Positions 1 to 9,590 of a DNA stretch of 64,000 nucleotides are shown piece after piece (position 1 is the first letter of the stretch; every line of letters begins with the position of its first letter). The notes under the pieces were generated by a model. It was given only the letters and a program-made list of their open reading frames with translations, was not told the DNA's origin and did not search any database. The position numbers and the translations under genes are program-made. The DNA lies in assembly GCA_029266425.1 (NCBI GenBank), contig JAQSWY010000011.1, positions 124,001 through 188,000 on the forward strand. The letters are read 5' to 3'. The DNA is from Xanthobacteraceae bacterium. Its GTDB lineage: Bacteria; Pseudomonadota; Alphaproteobacteria; Rhizobiales; Xanthobacteraceae.

Positions 1-132
1 GATTACGGCATCGTCTTTCCGGCGGGCAGTGATCTGCGCCCGGTGGTCAATGCCGGCCTCCTCAAGACCATCGAGGACGGCACTTACCAGGCGATCTACG
101 ACAAATGGTTCGGCCGCGAGAACGGCCGGTGA
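1..132 (+). CDS. C-terminal end of an ABC transporter substrate-binding protein (partial)
   Basis: Only the last 43 residues are present, because the gene begins before the window. The tail reads [20 protein letters not shown], then IYDKWFG near the stop. This ending is typical of family 3 periplasmic solute-binding proteins (amino-acid type), whose last helix carries a K/T-I-x-x-DGTY-x-x-I-x-x-KWFG pattern. The protein would bind a polar amino acid or similar solute in the periplasm and deliver it to an inner-membrane permease. The permease genes are not visible. The gene converges on tyrS with only six bases between the stop codons. The ligand cannot be told from the tail. Confidence 0.75.
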   Translation, partial: DYGIVFPAGSDLRPVVNAGLLKTIEDGTYQAIYDKWFGRENGR

Positions 133-138
133 GGGGGC

Positions 139-1395
139 CTACACCGGCCGCAGCAGCACGTGCTTCTTCTTGCCGAAGGACAGCTTGATCACGCCTTCCG
201 GCGTCAGGTCCGCCCTCGTCAGCACCGCGCGCTCGTCGGTGACGGTCGCGTCATTGACCTTGAGCCCGCCGCTCTTCACCTGGCGCCGCGCCTCGCCGTT
301 GGAAGTGACCAGCGCGGCCTTCTCGGCGAAAGCGGCCAGCACGCCGATGCCGGCCTGGAGTTCGCCCGCCGGCACCTCGACCGTGGGCAGATCCTCGGCG
401 ATCGCGCCTTCCTCGAAGGTCTTGCGCGCGGTCTCGGCCGCAGCCTCGGCGGCGTCACGCCCGTGCAGGATCGCGGTGACCTCGGTGGCGAGAATCTTCT
501 TCACCTCATTGATCTCGGAGCCGCCAAGCTGTGAGAGCCGGGCGATCTCGTCCATGGGCAGCGTGGTGTATAGCTTGAGGAAGCGCGAGACGTCCGCGTC
601 CTCGGTGTTGCGCCAGTACTGCCAGAACTCGTACGGGCCCAGCATGTCGGCGTTCAGCCAGATCGCGCCGGTCGCCGACTTGCCCATCTTGGCGCCGGAG
701 GCGGTGGTGAGCAGCGGCGAGGTCAGGGCATAGAGCTGCGGCGTGCCCATGCGATGGCCGAGATCGATGCCGTTGACGATGTTGCCCCACTGGTCGGAGC
801 CGCCCATCTGCACCCGGCAATCATAGCGCTTCGCCAGCTCGACGTAATCGTAGGCCTGCAGGATCATGTAGTTGAATTCGAGAAAAGACAGCGACTGCTC
901 GCGGTCGATACGCGTCTTCACGCTGTCGAACGACAGCATGCGGTTGACCGAGAAGTGCCGGCCGACATCGCGCAGGAATTCGAGGTAGTTGAGCGCGCGA
1001 AGCCACTCCGCGTTGTTGATCATCAACGCGTCCTTCGGGCCCTCACCATAAGTGAGATAGCTCGAGAAGACCCGCTTGATCGAGGCGATATTGGCCTCGA
1101 TGGTGTCCAGCGTCATAAGCTGGCGCGCCTCGTCCTTGAAGGACGGGTCGCCCACCATGCCGGTGCCACCGCCCATCAGCGAGATCGGCCGATGGCCGGT
1201 CGCCTGCAGCCAGTGCAGCATCATGATCTGGATCAGCGAGCCGGCATGCAGGCTCGGCGCGGTCGGATCGAAGCCGATATAGGCGGTCACGGTCTCCTTC
1301 GCGAACAGGTCGTCGAGGCCCTTTTCATCGGAGATCTGATGAATGAAGCCGCGCTCGTCGAGGGTGCGGAGGAAATCGGACTTGAACTTGCTCAT
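139..1395 (-). CDS. tyrS: Tyrosine--tRNA ligase
   Basis: This 418-residue class I aminoacyl-tRNA synthetase activates tyrosine with ATP and loads it onto tRNA-Tyr in the cytoplasm. The HIGH-type motif appears as [10 protein letters not shown] at residues 44-53. The tyrosine and ATP pocket shows GGSDQWGN at 198-205. The KMSKS-type loop is KMGKS at 236-240. The C-terminal 70 or so residues fit an S4 RNA-binding domain. The HAGS and KMGKS variants are common in alphaproteobacterial enzymes. Length is normal for the short bacterial form (TyrS, not TyrZ). It is transcribed divergently from anmK with about 85 bases between the starts. The identification is firm. Confidence 0.96.
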   Translation of the reverse strand: MSKFKSDFLRTLDERGFIHQISDEKGLDDLFAKETVTAYIGFDPTAPSLHAGSLIQIMMLHWLQATGHRPISLMGGGTGMVGDPSFKDEARQLMTLDTIEANIASIKRVFSSYLTYGEGPKDALMINNAEWLRALNYLEFLRDVGRHFSVNRMLSFDSVKTRIDREQSLSFLEFNYMILQAYDYVELAKRYDCRVQMGGSDQWGNIVNGIDLGHRMGTPQLYALTSPLLTTASGAKMGKSATGAIWLNADMLGPYEFWQYWRNTEDADVSRFLKLYTTLPMDEIARLSQLGGSEINEVKKILATEVTAILHGRDAAEAAAETARKTFEEGAIAEDLPTVEVPAGELQAGIGVLAAFAEKAALVTSNGEARRQVKSGGLKVNDATVTDERAVLTRADLTPEGVIKLSFGKKKHVLLRPV

Positions 1396-1480
1396 ATCAG
1401 CCTGCCGGCGGTGACGCTATTTAATGTCGGGCCGGTCTAGTATCAGCTTCGCGGCGCGAGTGCATCCCGGGGAGGCGGCA

Positions 1481-2599
1481 ATGAAAGCGATCGGGCTGAT
1501 GAGCGGTACCTCGCTCGACGGCATCGACGTGGCCCTGATCGAGACCGACGGCGAGACGGTCTCGCGCTTCGGCCCCGGCCGCACCTACCCCTATGCCGAG
1601 GCCGACCGCCAACTCTTCTTCCGCGCGCTGGAGGAGGCGGTCTCGCTTGATGACCGGACGGAGCGCCCCGGCGCGCTGCGCGCCGCCGAGTTGCTGCTGA
1701 CCACCCGCCATGCCGAGGCGGTGGCGCGCTTCCTCGCCGAGACGCCCGTCGAGGGCGGCGTCGACGTGATCGGCTTCCACGGCCAGACCGTGCTGCACCG
1801 GCCTGAAGAGCGGCTCACCGTGCAACTCGGCGACGGCGCGCGGCTGATCGAGGCGCTGCGCCCACTCGCCGGGCCAGGCGTGCGCCTCGTGCATGATTTC
1901 CGCGCCGCCGATGTCGCGGCGGGCGGGCAGGGGGCGCCGTTCGTCCCCGCCTATCACAGGGCACTGGCGCGCAACCTCGACCGGCCGCAGCCCTTGCTGG
2001 TGATCAATCTCGGCGGCGTCGCCAATATCACCTTCATCGATGGCGAAGCCGATCCGATCGCCTGCGACACCGGCCCGGCCAATGCGCTGATCGACGATTT
2101 CATGAAGGAGCGCACCGGTACCGCGTTCGATCGCGACGGCGCCACGGCTGCGGCCGGCACGATCGACGAGGCGGCAGTCGGACGCCTGCTGCGCCACGGC
2201 TTCTTCCGGCTGTCGCCGCCGAAATCGCTCGATCGCAACGCTTTCCGCAACTGGGTGGCCGAGCAGGCTAGCCTCGACGACATGAGCGTCGAGGACGGCT
2301 CTGCGACGCTCACCGCGCTCACCGCCGCCTCGGTTGCCGCGATCCTGCCGCTGCTGCCGCGACGCCCGCAAAGCGTGATCGCCGCCGGCGGCGGCGCCCA
2401 CAATCCGACGCTGCTGCGCATGCTCACCGAACGCCTTGGCGTCGAGGTGGTGAGTGCCGATGCGGTCGGCTTGTCGGGGGATTTCCTCGAGGCGCAGGCC
2501 TTTGCTTTTCTCGCCGTGCGCTCGTTGAAGGGCCTGCCGCTGAGCTTTCCCACCACGACCGGCGTGCCGGAGCCGATGACGGGCGGTGTGCATGGGTGA
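1481..2599 (+). CDS. anmK: Anhydro-N-acetylmuramic acid kinase
   Basis: The 372-residue protein phosphorylates 1,6-anhydro-N-acetylmuramic acid released by peptidoglycan turnover, giving MurNAc-6-phosphate for cell-wall recycling. The family signature [10 protein letters not shown] lies at residues 7-16. Further ASKHA-fold kinase motifs are the phosphate-2 region ([11 protein letters not shown], then [11 protein letters not shown]) and the glycine-rich AAGGGAHNP near residue 305. The reading frame is open from 1424, but ATG 1481 is preferred because GGAGG stands ten bases upstream and the conserved N-terminus begins there. Next to tyrS is a common alphaproteobacterial arrangement. Confidence 0.94.
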   Translation: MKAIGLMSGTSLDGIDVALIETDGETVSRFGPGRTYPYAEADRQLFFRALEEAVSLDDRTERPGALRAAELLLTTRHAEAVARFLAETPVEGGVDVIGFHGQTVLHRPEERLTVQLGDGARLIEALRPLAGPGVRLVHDFRAADVAAGGQGAPFVPAYHRALARNLDRPQPLLVINLGGVANITFIDGEADPIACDTGPANALIDDFMKERTGTAFDRDGATAAAGTIDEAAVGRLLRHGFFRLSPPKSLDRNAFRNWVAEQASLDDMSVEDGSATLTALTAASVAAILPLLPRRPQSVIAAGGGAHNPTLLRMLTERLGVEVVSADAVGLSGDFLEAQAFAFLAVRSLKGLPLSFPTTTGVPEPMTGGVHG

Positions 2600-2620
2600 G
2601 GGGTAGGAGCTCTGCCGGAG

Positions 2621-2719
2621 CATCCTTCGAGGCTCGCTGCGCTCGCGCCTCAGGATGAGGTTGTTCTTACAGTACCACCTCATCCTGAGGTGCCCGGCAG
2701 AGCCGGGCCTCGAAGGATG
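2621..2719. repeat. Family A intergenic double palindrome
   Basis: The outer arms CATCCTTCGAGGC and GCCTCGAAGGATG enclose inner arms CTCAGGATGAGG and CCTCATCCTGAGG, so the RNA can form a long hairpin. It starts 22 bases after the anmK stop. The rest of the 2600-2926 gap is AT-richer DNA that probably holds the promoter of the next gene; I see no gene in it. Confidence 0.85.
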
Positions 2720-2926
2720 TTGAAGCCGGACAACGCCTTCTCCCATCCACCTGAATTCGATATTCAGGAAAACTTAATTTCGATACCTTTCGCCACAGTT
2801 TCCTAAAACGCATTGATGCGATGCAAAATCGTATGATGCGCCGCACAATATTTTGCGTAGTGTGACGGCTCCCGGATCACCGGCTCGCCAGGCGACCTGA
2901 ACGTCAAAGAACCTGGACAGAAAGAG

Positions 2927-3310
2927 ATGGAGCAAACTCAGATGCGCGTATTTCTTGGCGCCCTCATCCCGGCCGGCGTGATCGGCCTCATCCTTGGCGC
3001 AGCGGCGCTGGCCCCGGCCAGCGCGGTGGACAAGTCGCAGAACATTTCGCCCGGCCATGCCCAGACCATCGATCTTGGCTATGTGCGCGGCGTTGCCTTC
3101 TACACCCCGGAGCGCGACGGCTATCAGGTGGTCGCCACGCTCAGCGTCGGCGGCGGCGCCCCGATGCGGGTCACTGCCACCCTGCAGCCCGAGCAGCATG
3201 TCAGCTTCTCGGTGCCGGCCGAGGACGGCGCGGACGTCCGCCAGATCGAGCTCTACCGGCGCGGCGACGTTGTGACGTTCAGCCAGCCGGCGCGCCTGGT
3301 ACTGAACTGA
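2927..3310 (+). CDS. Small exported protein of unknown function
   Basis: I do not recognise a family. The 127-residue product starts MEQTQMRVFLGALIPAG, continues into a hydrophobic stretch (about residues 8-30), and shows APASA before VDKSQ. This is a plausible signal peptide with cleavage near residue 33, so the mature chain of about 95 residues would sit in the periplasm. The mature part has no cysteine, is rich in short beta-prone stretches (TATLQPEQHVSFSVP) and ends in RLVLN, fitting a small all-beta domain. A second in-frame ATG at 2942 could be the start, but the weak AGAAAGAG purine tract favours 2927. It stands alone between two repeats. Confidence 0.7.
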   Translation: MEQTQMRVFLGALIPAGVIGLILGAAALAPASAVDKSQNISPGHAQTIDLGYVRGVAFYTPERDGYQVVATLSVGGGAPMRVTATLQPEQHVSFSVPAEDGADVRQIELYRRGDVVTFSQPARLVLN

Positions 3311-3325
3311 TTGTGATCAAATGAA

Positions 3326-3451
3326 CATCCTTCGAGGCCGGCCTTGCGGCCGGCACCTCAGGATGAGGTAGTTCATTTTCAGATGAACCTCATCCTAGCG
3401 GTTGGCCGATGGCCAATCGCGGGGGTGCCCGGCGGTGGGCCTCGAAGGATG
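3326..3451. repeat. Family A repeat carrying a nested palindrome
   Basis: The CATCCTTCGAGGC and CCTCGAAGGATG outer arms and a CACCTCAGGATGAGG inner arm are present. The second inner arm is interrupted after CATCCT by an extra dyad, GCGGTTGGCC-GAT-GGCCAATCGC at 3398-3420 (one G-T mismatch), before GGTGCCC resumes. It lies 16 bases after the preceding stop codon and between convergent genes. Confidence 0.8.
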
Positions 3452-3492
3452 CTGAAGCAGAGCGGAATGGCTGAAACGAGCGCGGCCCGAAC

Positions 3493-4158
3493 TCAGGCCG
3501 CGCTTTCCTTCTTGCGCGTCCCGGGCAGGCGCTTGTCGAGATAGGCGCCGATCACTTCCATCAGTTCGTCGGTCCGCGCGTCGAAGAAATGGTTGGCGCC
3601 GGGCACCGTCTGCTGGTCGATGATGATGCCCTTCTGCGTCTTCAGCTTCTCGACGAGGCCGGTGACGGCGGAGAACGGCACCACCGCGTCCTTGTCGCCA
3701 TGGACGAACAGGCCGGACGACGGGCAGGGCGCCAGGAACGAGAAGTCGTAGAGGTTGGCCGGCGCCGCGATCGAGATGAAGCCCTCGACCTCAGGGCGGC
3801 GCATCAAGAGCTGCATGCCGATCCAGGCGCCGAAGGAAAACCCGGCGATCCAGCAGGCGCGCGCATCCGGATTGATGGACTGCGCCCAGTCCAGCGCTGC
3901 CGCGGCGTCCGCCAGTTCGCCCTGGCCGTGGTCGAACGCACCCTGGCTGCGGCCGACACCGCGAAAATTGAAGCGCAGGGTCGAGAAGCCGCGGTTCACG
4001 AACTGGTAGTACAGATTGTAGACCACCGGGTTGTTCATCGTGCCGCCGAACTGCGGGTGCGGGTGCAGGATGATGGCGATGGGAGCGTTACGCGTCTTGG
4101 CCGGCTGGTAGCGGCCTTCAAGCCGCCCCTTCTCGCCGGTGAAGATGACCTCGGGCAT
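3493..4158 (-). CDS. Alpha/beta hydrolase, COG2945-type
   Basis: The 221-residue cytoplasmic hydrolase resembles the short serine-hydrolase family often annotated as dienelactone hydrolase-like or COG2945. It shows the oxyanion-side HPHPQFGGTMNN near residue 33, the nucleophile elbow GFSFGAW (catalytic Ser in G-F-S-F-G) near residue 106, an acid-bearing HGDKDAVVP near 155, and a catalytic His in GANHFF near 190. The substrate is not predictable; esters or small lactones are usual. ATG 4158 (MPEVIFTGEKG) is preferred over the upstream ATG 4209 because family members start there. It converges on the preceding secreted protein across a repeat. Confidence 0.85.
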   Translation of the reverse strand: MPEVIFTGEKGRLEGRYQPAKTRNAPIAIILHPHPQFGGTMNNPVVYNLYYQFVNRGFSTLRFNFRGVGRSQGAFDHGQGELADAAAALDWAQSINPDARACWIAGFSFGAWIGMQLLMRRPEVEGFISIAAPANLYDFSFLAPCPSSGLFVHGDKDAVVPFSAVTGLVEKLKTQKGIIIDQQTVPGANHFFDARTDELMEVIGAYLDKRLPGTRKKESAA

Positions 4159-4266
4159 GGAAATTCGTGACCTTGGAGCAGGTGGGTTGTCCCGTGTCGG
4201 TGTTTTCACCCGACCGGGCTTTGCGACCCTGATGCCTTGACGCCAGGAGCGGTTGCTCCTAACTTT

Positions 4267-4284
4267 GTTAGAATAATTCTAAAC
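4267..4284. promoter_or_regulatory. Irr/ICE-like iron-control palindrome upstream of the suf operon
   Basis: TTAGAATAATTCTAA at 4268-4282 is a dyad with perfect seven-base arms around a central A. This closely matches the iron control element bound by Irr in Rhizobiales (TTTAGAA-N3-TTCTAAA type), and suf operons are known Irr targets in that group. It sits about 210 bases before the first suf gene. Binding is inferred. A smaller dyad, ACCT-ATATA-AGGT, lies at 4426-4438 and may be part of the promoter. Confidence 0.65.
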
Positions 4285-4493
4285 TTCTACGTCAGGTTGC
4301 AAAACTTGCGCTATGCACCGGCGCAAATTGCCTCCGACAGAGGTGGCAGAAGCCAAACCTATGCAGGAGATGGCCTTGATTTGCAAGCATGCAAGAGGCA
4401 TGCGCAAGCAAGGTCAGGGGGACGTACCTATATAAGGTGCGTTTCTTGCCTTCTAACGGTAAAGCAACTGGCACTCTCCATGATTTCGAAGCG

Positions 4494-5663
4494 ATGACGA
4501 CCGAACGCAGCTATTTCGACCACAACGCGACCGCGCCGATCCGCCCCGAGGCGGCGGAGGCGCTGCTCGTGGCGTTGCAGAGCACCGGCAATGCCTCGTC
4601 CACCCATGGCGAGGGCAGGGCCACCCGCGCGCGCCTGGAAGAAGCCCGCAAGCAGGTCGCGGCGCTGGTCGGCGCGGAGCCCGGCGGCGTGGTCTTCACC
4701 TCGTCCGGCACCGAGGCCGACACGCTGGCCCTGACGCCCGATATCTCCCGCGGCGGGGAACAGCTCGCCTGCGATGTGCTGCTGACCACGCCGGTGGAGC
4801 ATTCCGCCGTGCTGCGCGGCCACCGCTTCGCGCCCGACCGGGTCGAACTGATTCCGGTCGATGCCCGCGGCCGGGTGAAACTCGACGCGCTCGGCGCCAT
4901 GCTCGCCGGCCATCAGGACGCCGGCCGCCGCCCGCTGGTCTCCATCATGGTCGCCAACAACGAGACCGGGGTGATCCAGCCCGTGGCCGAGGCGGCCAGG
5001 CGCGCTAGGGCCCACGGCGCCATCATCCATTCCGACGCGGTGCAGGCCGCCGGCCGCATCCCGGTCGATATCGTTGCGCTCGGCGTCGACATGCTGTCGA
5101 TCTCCGCCCACAAGCTCGGCGGCGCCCCGGGCTCCGGTGCGCTCGTGATGGCGGACCCAGATCTGCGCCCGGCCCCGCTGCTGGCCGGCGGCGGGCAGGA
5201 GCGCGGACGCCGGGCCGGCAGCGAAAACGTTCCCTCCGCTGCGGCGTTCGGTGCTGCGGCCGTGAGCGCCAGGCGTGACCTCGATACCGAGATGCCCCGC
5301 ATCGCCGGCTTGCGCGACCGGCTTGAAAGCGCTCTAAGGTGTGAATTCCCCGAGCTGGTGCTTCTCGTTGGCGATGTGGAGCGCTTGCCCAACACTTCGT
5401 GCATCGCTCTGCCGGGCGTGCCGTCCGAGACGCTGGTGATCGCGCTCGATCTGGCCGGTGTTGCGCTCAGCGCGGGGGCTGCTTGCTCCTCGGGCAAGGT
5501 GGCGCCATCTCATGTGCTCGGCGCCATGGGCGTGCCGGAGCGCATCGCCCGCTCGGCGGTGCGCATGTCGCTCGGCTGGTCGAGCGCGGAAGAGGATGTG
5601 GAACGGGCGCTCGGCACTTTCCGCCGGGTGTTGCCGAACCTGCTGCGCCGCCGCGCGGCGTGA
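4494..5663 (+). CDS. Cysteine desulfurase, NifS/IscS-like (SufS2-type)
   Basis: This pyridoxal-phosphate enzyme takes sulfur from cysteine as a persulfide and gives it to Fe-S assembly proteins. The 389-residue chain begins YFDHNATAPIRPEA, typical of group I (NifS-like) enzymes. The PLP lysine lies in SISAHKLGGAPGSGAL near residue 207. The catalytic cysteine lies in GVALSAGAACSSGKVAPSHVL near residue 330, in the longer loop typical of group I. ATG 4494 is chosen because the conserved start follows at once; the upstream extension from 4389 is not family-like. It leads the suf operon, 100 bases before sufB. With sufS broken downstream it may be the only working desulfurase of this operon. Confidence 0.92.
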   Translation: MTTERSYFDHNATAPIRPEAAEALLVALQSTGNASSTHGEGRATRARLEEARKQVAALVGAEPGGVVFTSSGTEADTLALTPDISRGGEQLACDVLLTTPVEHSAVLRGHRFAPDRVELIPVDARGRVKLDALGAMLAGHQDAGRRPLVSIMVANNETGVIQPVAEAARRARAHGAIIHSDAVQAAGRIPVDIVALGVDMLSISAHKLGGAPGSGALVMADPDLRPAPLLAGGGQERGRRAGSENVPSAAAFGAAAVSARRDLDTEMPRIAGLRDRLESALRCEFPELVLLVGDVERLPNTSCIALPGVPSETLVIALDLAGVALSAGAACSSGKVAPSHVLGAMGVPERIARSAVRMSLGWSSAEEDVERALGTFRRVLPNLLRRRAA

Positions 5664-5763
5664 ATTCTTGAGGCGGTCCTTGCCGCGCTTTGGGCGGCGG
5701 GACCGGAAGTGAGTATGGACTTGACCCGCGGGCCTTGACCCCGCGCGGGAGAGGAGAAAGCAG

Positions 5764-7236
<1,473 letters not shown>

Positions 7237-7251
7237 TCGCCAGCCAGAGAC

Positions 7252-7345
7252 GTGGATGCCCGGGGACAAGCCCGGGCATGACGCCGACAGGATTTATGCG
7301 GAACCTTTGATCTGTCATGGCCGGACTTGATCCGGCGATCCACGG
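7252..7345. repeat. Family C intergenic palindrome inside the suf operon
   Basis: GTGGATGCCCGGGGACAAG leads into a CCCGGGCATGAC arm. After a short spacer, a GTCATGGCCGGACTTGATCC unit runs into GGCGATCCACGG. The GTGGAT and ATCCAC ends pair, enclosing two smaller hairpins. It fills most of the sufB-sufC gap. Related copies are at 16379 and 29547. Confidence 0.7.
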
Positions 7346-7366
7346 GTCGGGCCGCGAGAAAACGGA

Positions 7367-8140
7367 ATGAACGCAATGGCCATGCTCGAAATCGACAACC
7401 TCCACGCCAAGATCGACGGCGACGACGGCCGCGAAATCCTCAAGGGGCTCTCCCTCAAGGTGAACCCCGGCGAAGTGCACGCCATCATGGGCCCGAACGG
7501 TTCGGGCAAGTCGACCCTGTCCTACATCCTCGCCGGCAAGCAGGATTATGAGGTCACCGAGGGTTCGGTGACGCTCGATGGCGGGGATCTGCTGGAGATG
7601 GAGATCGACCAGCGCGCCGCCAACGGCGTGTTCCTCGCCTTCCAGTACCCGATCGAGGTGCCCGGCGTCGCCACCATGACCTTCCTGCGCACCGCGCTCA
7701 ACGCGCAGCGCAAGAGCCGCGGCGAGGAGGAGGTCTCCACCCCGGACTTCCTGCGGCTCATCCGCGACAAGGCCGCGATCCTCGGCATCAACCAGGACAT
7801 GCTCCGCCGCGGCGTCAATGTCGGCTTCTCCGGCGGCGAGAAGAAGCGCATGGAAATCCTGCAGATGGCGGTTCTGGAGCCGAAGCTCTGCATCCTCGAC
7901 GAGACCGATTCCGGCCTCGACATCGATGCGCTGAAGATCGTCTCGGAAGGCGTCAACGCGCTGCGCTCGCCCGACCGCGGCATGATCGTGATCACCCACT
8001 ATCAGCGGCTGTTGAACCACATCGTGCCGGACTTCGTGCACGTGATGAACAATGGCCGCATCGTCCGCTCCGGCGGCAAGGAACTGGCGCTGGAACTCGA
8101 AGCCAATGGCTATGCCGAGTACCAGCAGGACGCGGCGTGA
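7367..8140 (+). CDS. sufC: Fe-S assembly ATPase SufC
   Basis: SufC is the ABC-type ATPase that binds SufB and SufD and drives the conformational change needed for cluster assembly; it is cytoplasmic and has no membrane partner. The 257-residue protein shows Walker A GPNGSGKST near residue 44, the signature SGGEKKRMEI near residue 155, Walker B LCILDETDSGLD near residue 175 and the switch histidine in VITHYQRLL. The first ATG (7367) follows a GAAAACGGA tract, but ATGs at 7376 and 7382 are also possible and would give the usual MLEI start. Ten bases separate it from sufD. Confidence 0.96.
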   Translation: MNAMAMLEIDNLHAKIDGDDGREILKGLSLKVNPGEVHAIMGPNGSGKSTLSYILAGKQDYEVTEGSVTLDGGDLLEMEIDQRAANGVFLAFQYPIEVPGVATMTFLRTALNAQRKSRGEEEVSTPDFLRLIRDKAAILGINQDMLRRGVNVGFSGGEKKRMEILQMAVLEPKLCILDETDSGLDIDALKIVSEGVNALRSPDRGMIVITHYQRLLNHIVPDFVHVMNNGRIVRSGGKELALELEANGYAEYQQDAA

Positions 8141-8150
8141 GGGCGAGGCG

Positions 8151-9449
8151 ATGAACGCTGAAGTCCGCGCCATGCGCACCCCCGCCGAGCAGGCGCTGAT
8201 CGCCGCGCTCGACACGCTGCCGGCAACAAAGGGCCGGCTCGCCGATCTGCGTCGCTCGGCAGCCCGCAGCTTCGCCGAACAGGGCCTGCCGCACCGCCGC
8301 ATCGAGGAGTGGAAGTACACCGACCTGCGCACCATCCTGCGCGAGGCGGTGCCGCTGGCATCCCCGGCACAGGCCGACGCCACGGCCCTCACCGACGTCG
8401 ACACCCGCCGCATCGTGGTGGCGAACGGCTTCGTGGTGCCGGAACTGTCCGACCTCGCCGATCTGGAGCCCGGCCTCACCATCCTGCCGCTCGCCCGCGC
8501 TATTCTCGATGGCAACGAGCTGCTGAGCCGCCTCGGCGGCATCGTGCCGGCGCGCTACGACGCGGCGCTGGCGCTCAACACAGCGCTCGCCAACGACGGT
8601 GTGCTCGTCCATGTCGCCGCGGGTGCCGCGATCAAGCGCCCGGTGCACGTCGCCCATGTGTTCGCCGGCAACGCCCCGGCGGCGAGCTATGCGCGCTCGC
8701 TGGTGGTGGTCGGCGAGGGCGCGAAGCTCACTTATGTCGAGAGCTTCGAGGGACCGGAGGCGATCGCCTATCAGGCCAACAGCGCGACCGAGTTCGTGGT
8801 CGGCGACGAAGCCCGGCTCGATATCGTCCGCCTCCAGGCGGAGGGCACCAGCGCGGTCCATCTGGCGACTTTGCTGTTCGAGGTCGGCCGCAATGTCGAG
8901 CTGCGCAGCTTCACCTTCGCGACCGGTGCCGGCGTCTCCCGCACCTCGCTCTATGCGACGCTCGCGGGCGAGGACTCGAAGGTCTCGGTGAACGGCGCCG
9001 GGCTGCTCAAGGGCCGCCAGCACGCCGATTCGACGTTGTTCGTCGATCACACCGTGCCCGGCTGCGAGAGTCGCGAACTGTTCAAGCACGTGCTCGACGA
9101 TCAGAGCCGCGGCGTGTTCCAGGGCAAGATCGTGGTCCGCCAGGCCGCCCAGAAGACCGACGGGCGCATGATGAGCCGCGCGCTGCTGCTCGGCGACGAT
9201 GCCGAGATGGACAACAAGCCGGAGCTCGAGATCTTCGCCGACGACGTCGCCTGCGGCCATGGTGCCACCTGCGGCGCGCTCGACGACGACCTGCTGTTCT
9301 ACCTGCGCGCCCGCGGCATTCCGTTGACGCAAGCGCAGAGCCTGCTGGTGCAGGCCTTCGTCGGCGAAGCCATCGAGACCGTCGAGCATGACGGCCTGCG
9401 CGATGCGCTGGTCGCCCGCGCCGAGGACTGGCTGAAGGCGCGGGGCTGA
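8151..9449 (+). CDS. sufD: Fe-S cluster assembly protein SufD
   Basis: SufD is the SufB paralogue of the SufBC2D scaffold and helps with iron entry. The 432-residue chain has the SufD N-terminal pattern (HRRIEEWKYTDLRT near residue 45) and the C-terminal beta-helix core with FQGKIVVRQAAQKTDGR and EIFADDVACGHGATCGALDDD (near residues 365-385), which carries the conserved cysteine and histidine. ATG 8151 follows GAGGGCGAGGCG and lies ten bases after sufC, so the genes are probably translationally linked. Length and motifs are normal. Confidence 0.96.
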   Translation: MNAEVRAMRTPAEQALIAALDTLPATKGRLADLRRSAARSFAEQGLPHRRIEEWKYTDLRTILREAVPLASPAQADATALTDVDTRRIVVANGFVVPELSDLADLEPGLTILPLARAILDGNELLSRLGGIVPARYDAALALNTALANDGVLVHVAAGAAIKRPVHVAHVFAGNAPAASYARSLVVVGEGAKLTYVESFEGPEAIAYQANSATEFVVGDEARLDIVRLQAEGTSAVHLATLLFEVGRNVELRSFTFATGAGVSRTSLYATLAGEDSKVSVNGAGLLKGRQHADSTLFVDHTVPGCESRELFKHVLDDQSRGVFQGKIVVRQAAQKTDGRMMSRALLLGDDAEMDNKPELEIFADDVACGHGATCGALDDDLLFYLRARGIPLTQAQSLLVQAFVGEAIETVEHDGLRDALVARAEDWLKARG

Positions 9450-9467
9450 CGCTGTGCCCATGAAGCC

Positions 9468-9570
9468 GTCATCCCGGACGCGGCATCGCCGCGATCCGGG
9501 ATCGCTCTCCGAATAGGGGCCACTTTCGGCCCGCGATCCCGGCTCTGCGCTTCGCTCCGGCCGGGATGAC
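9468..9570. repeat. Family B intergenic palindrome between sufD and sufS
   Basis: The outer arms GTCATCCCGG and CCGGGATGAC enclose GCGATCCGGGATCGC and CGCGATCCCGGC segments. The full unit is about 103 bases and matches the copy at 37981-38080. It lies 18 bases after the sufD stop and 20 before the sufS start, inside a presumed operon. Confidence 0.75.
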
Positions 9571-9590
9571 GCCTTATGAAAGGCCGAGAC

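Noticed and set aside
1983..2083. NtrC-type or other dyads inside anmK
   Set aside because: Short inverted repeats inside coding DNA of this base composition are expected by chance.
2621..2719. Insertion sequence ends
   Set aside because: The repeats are about 100 bases, lack transposase and flanking target duplications, and recur as simple palindromes.
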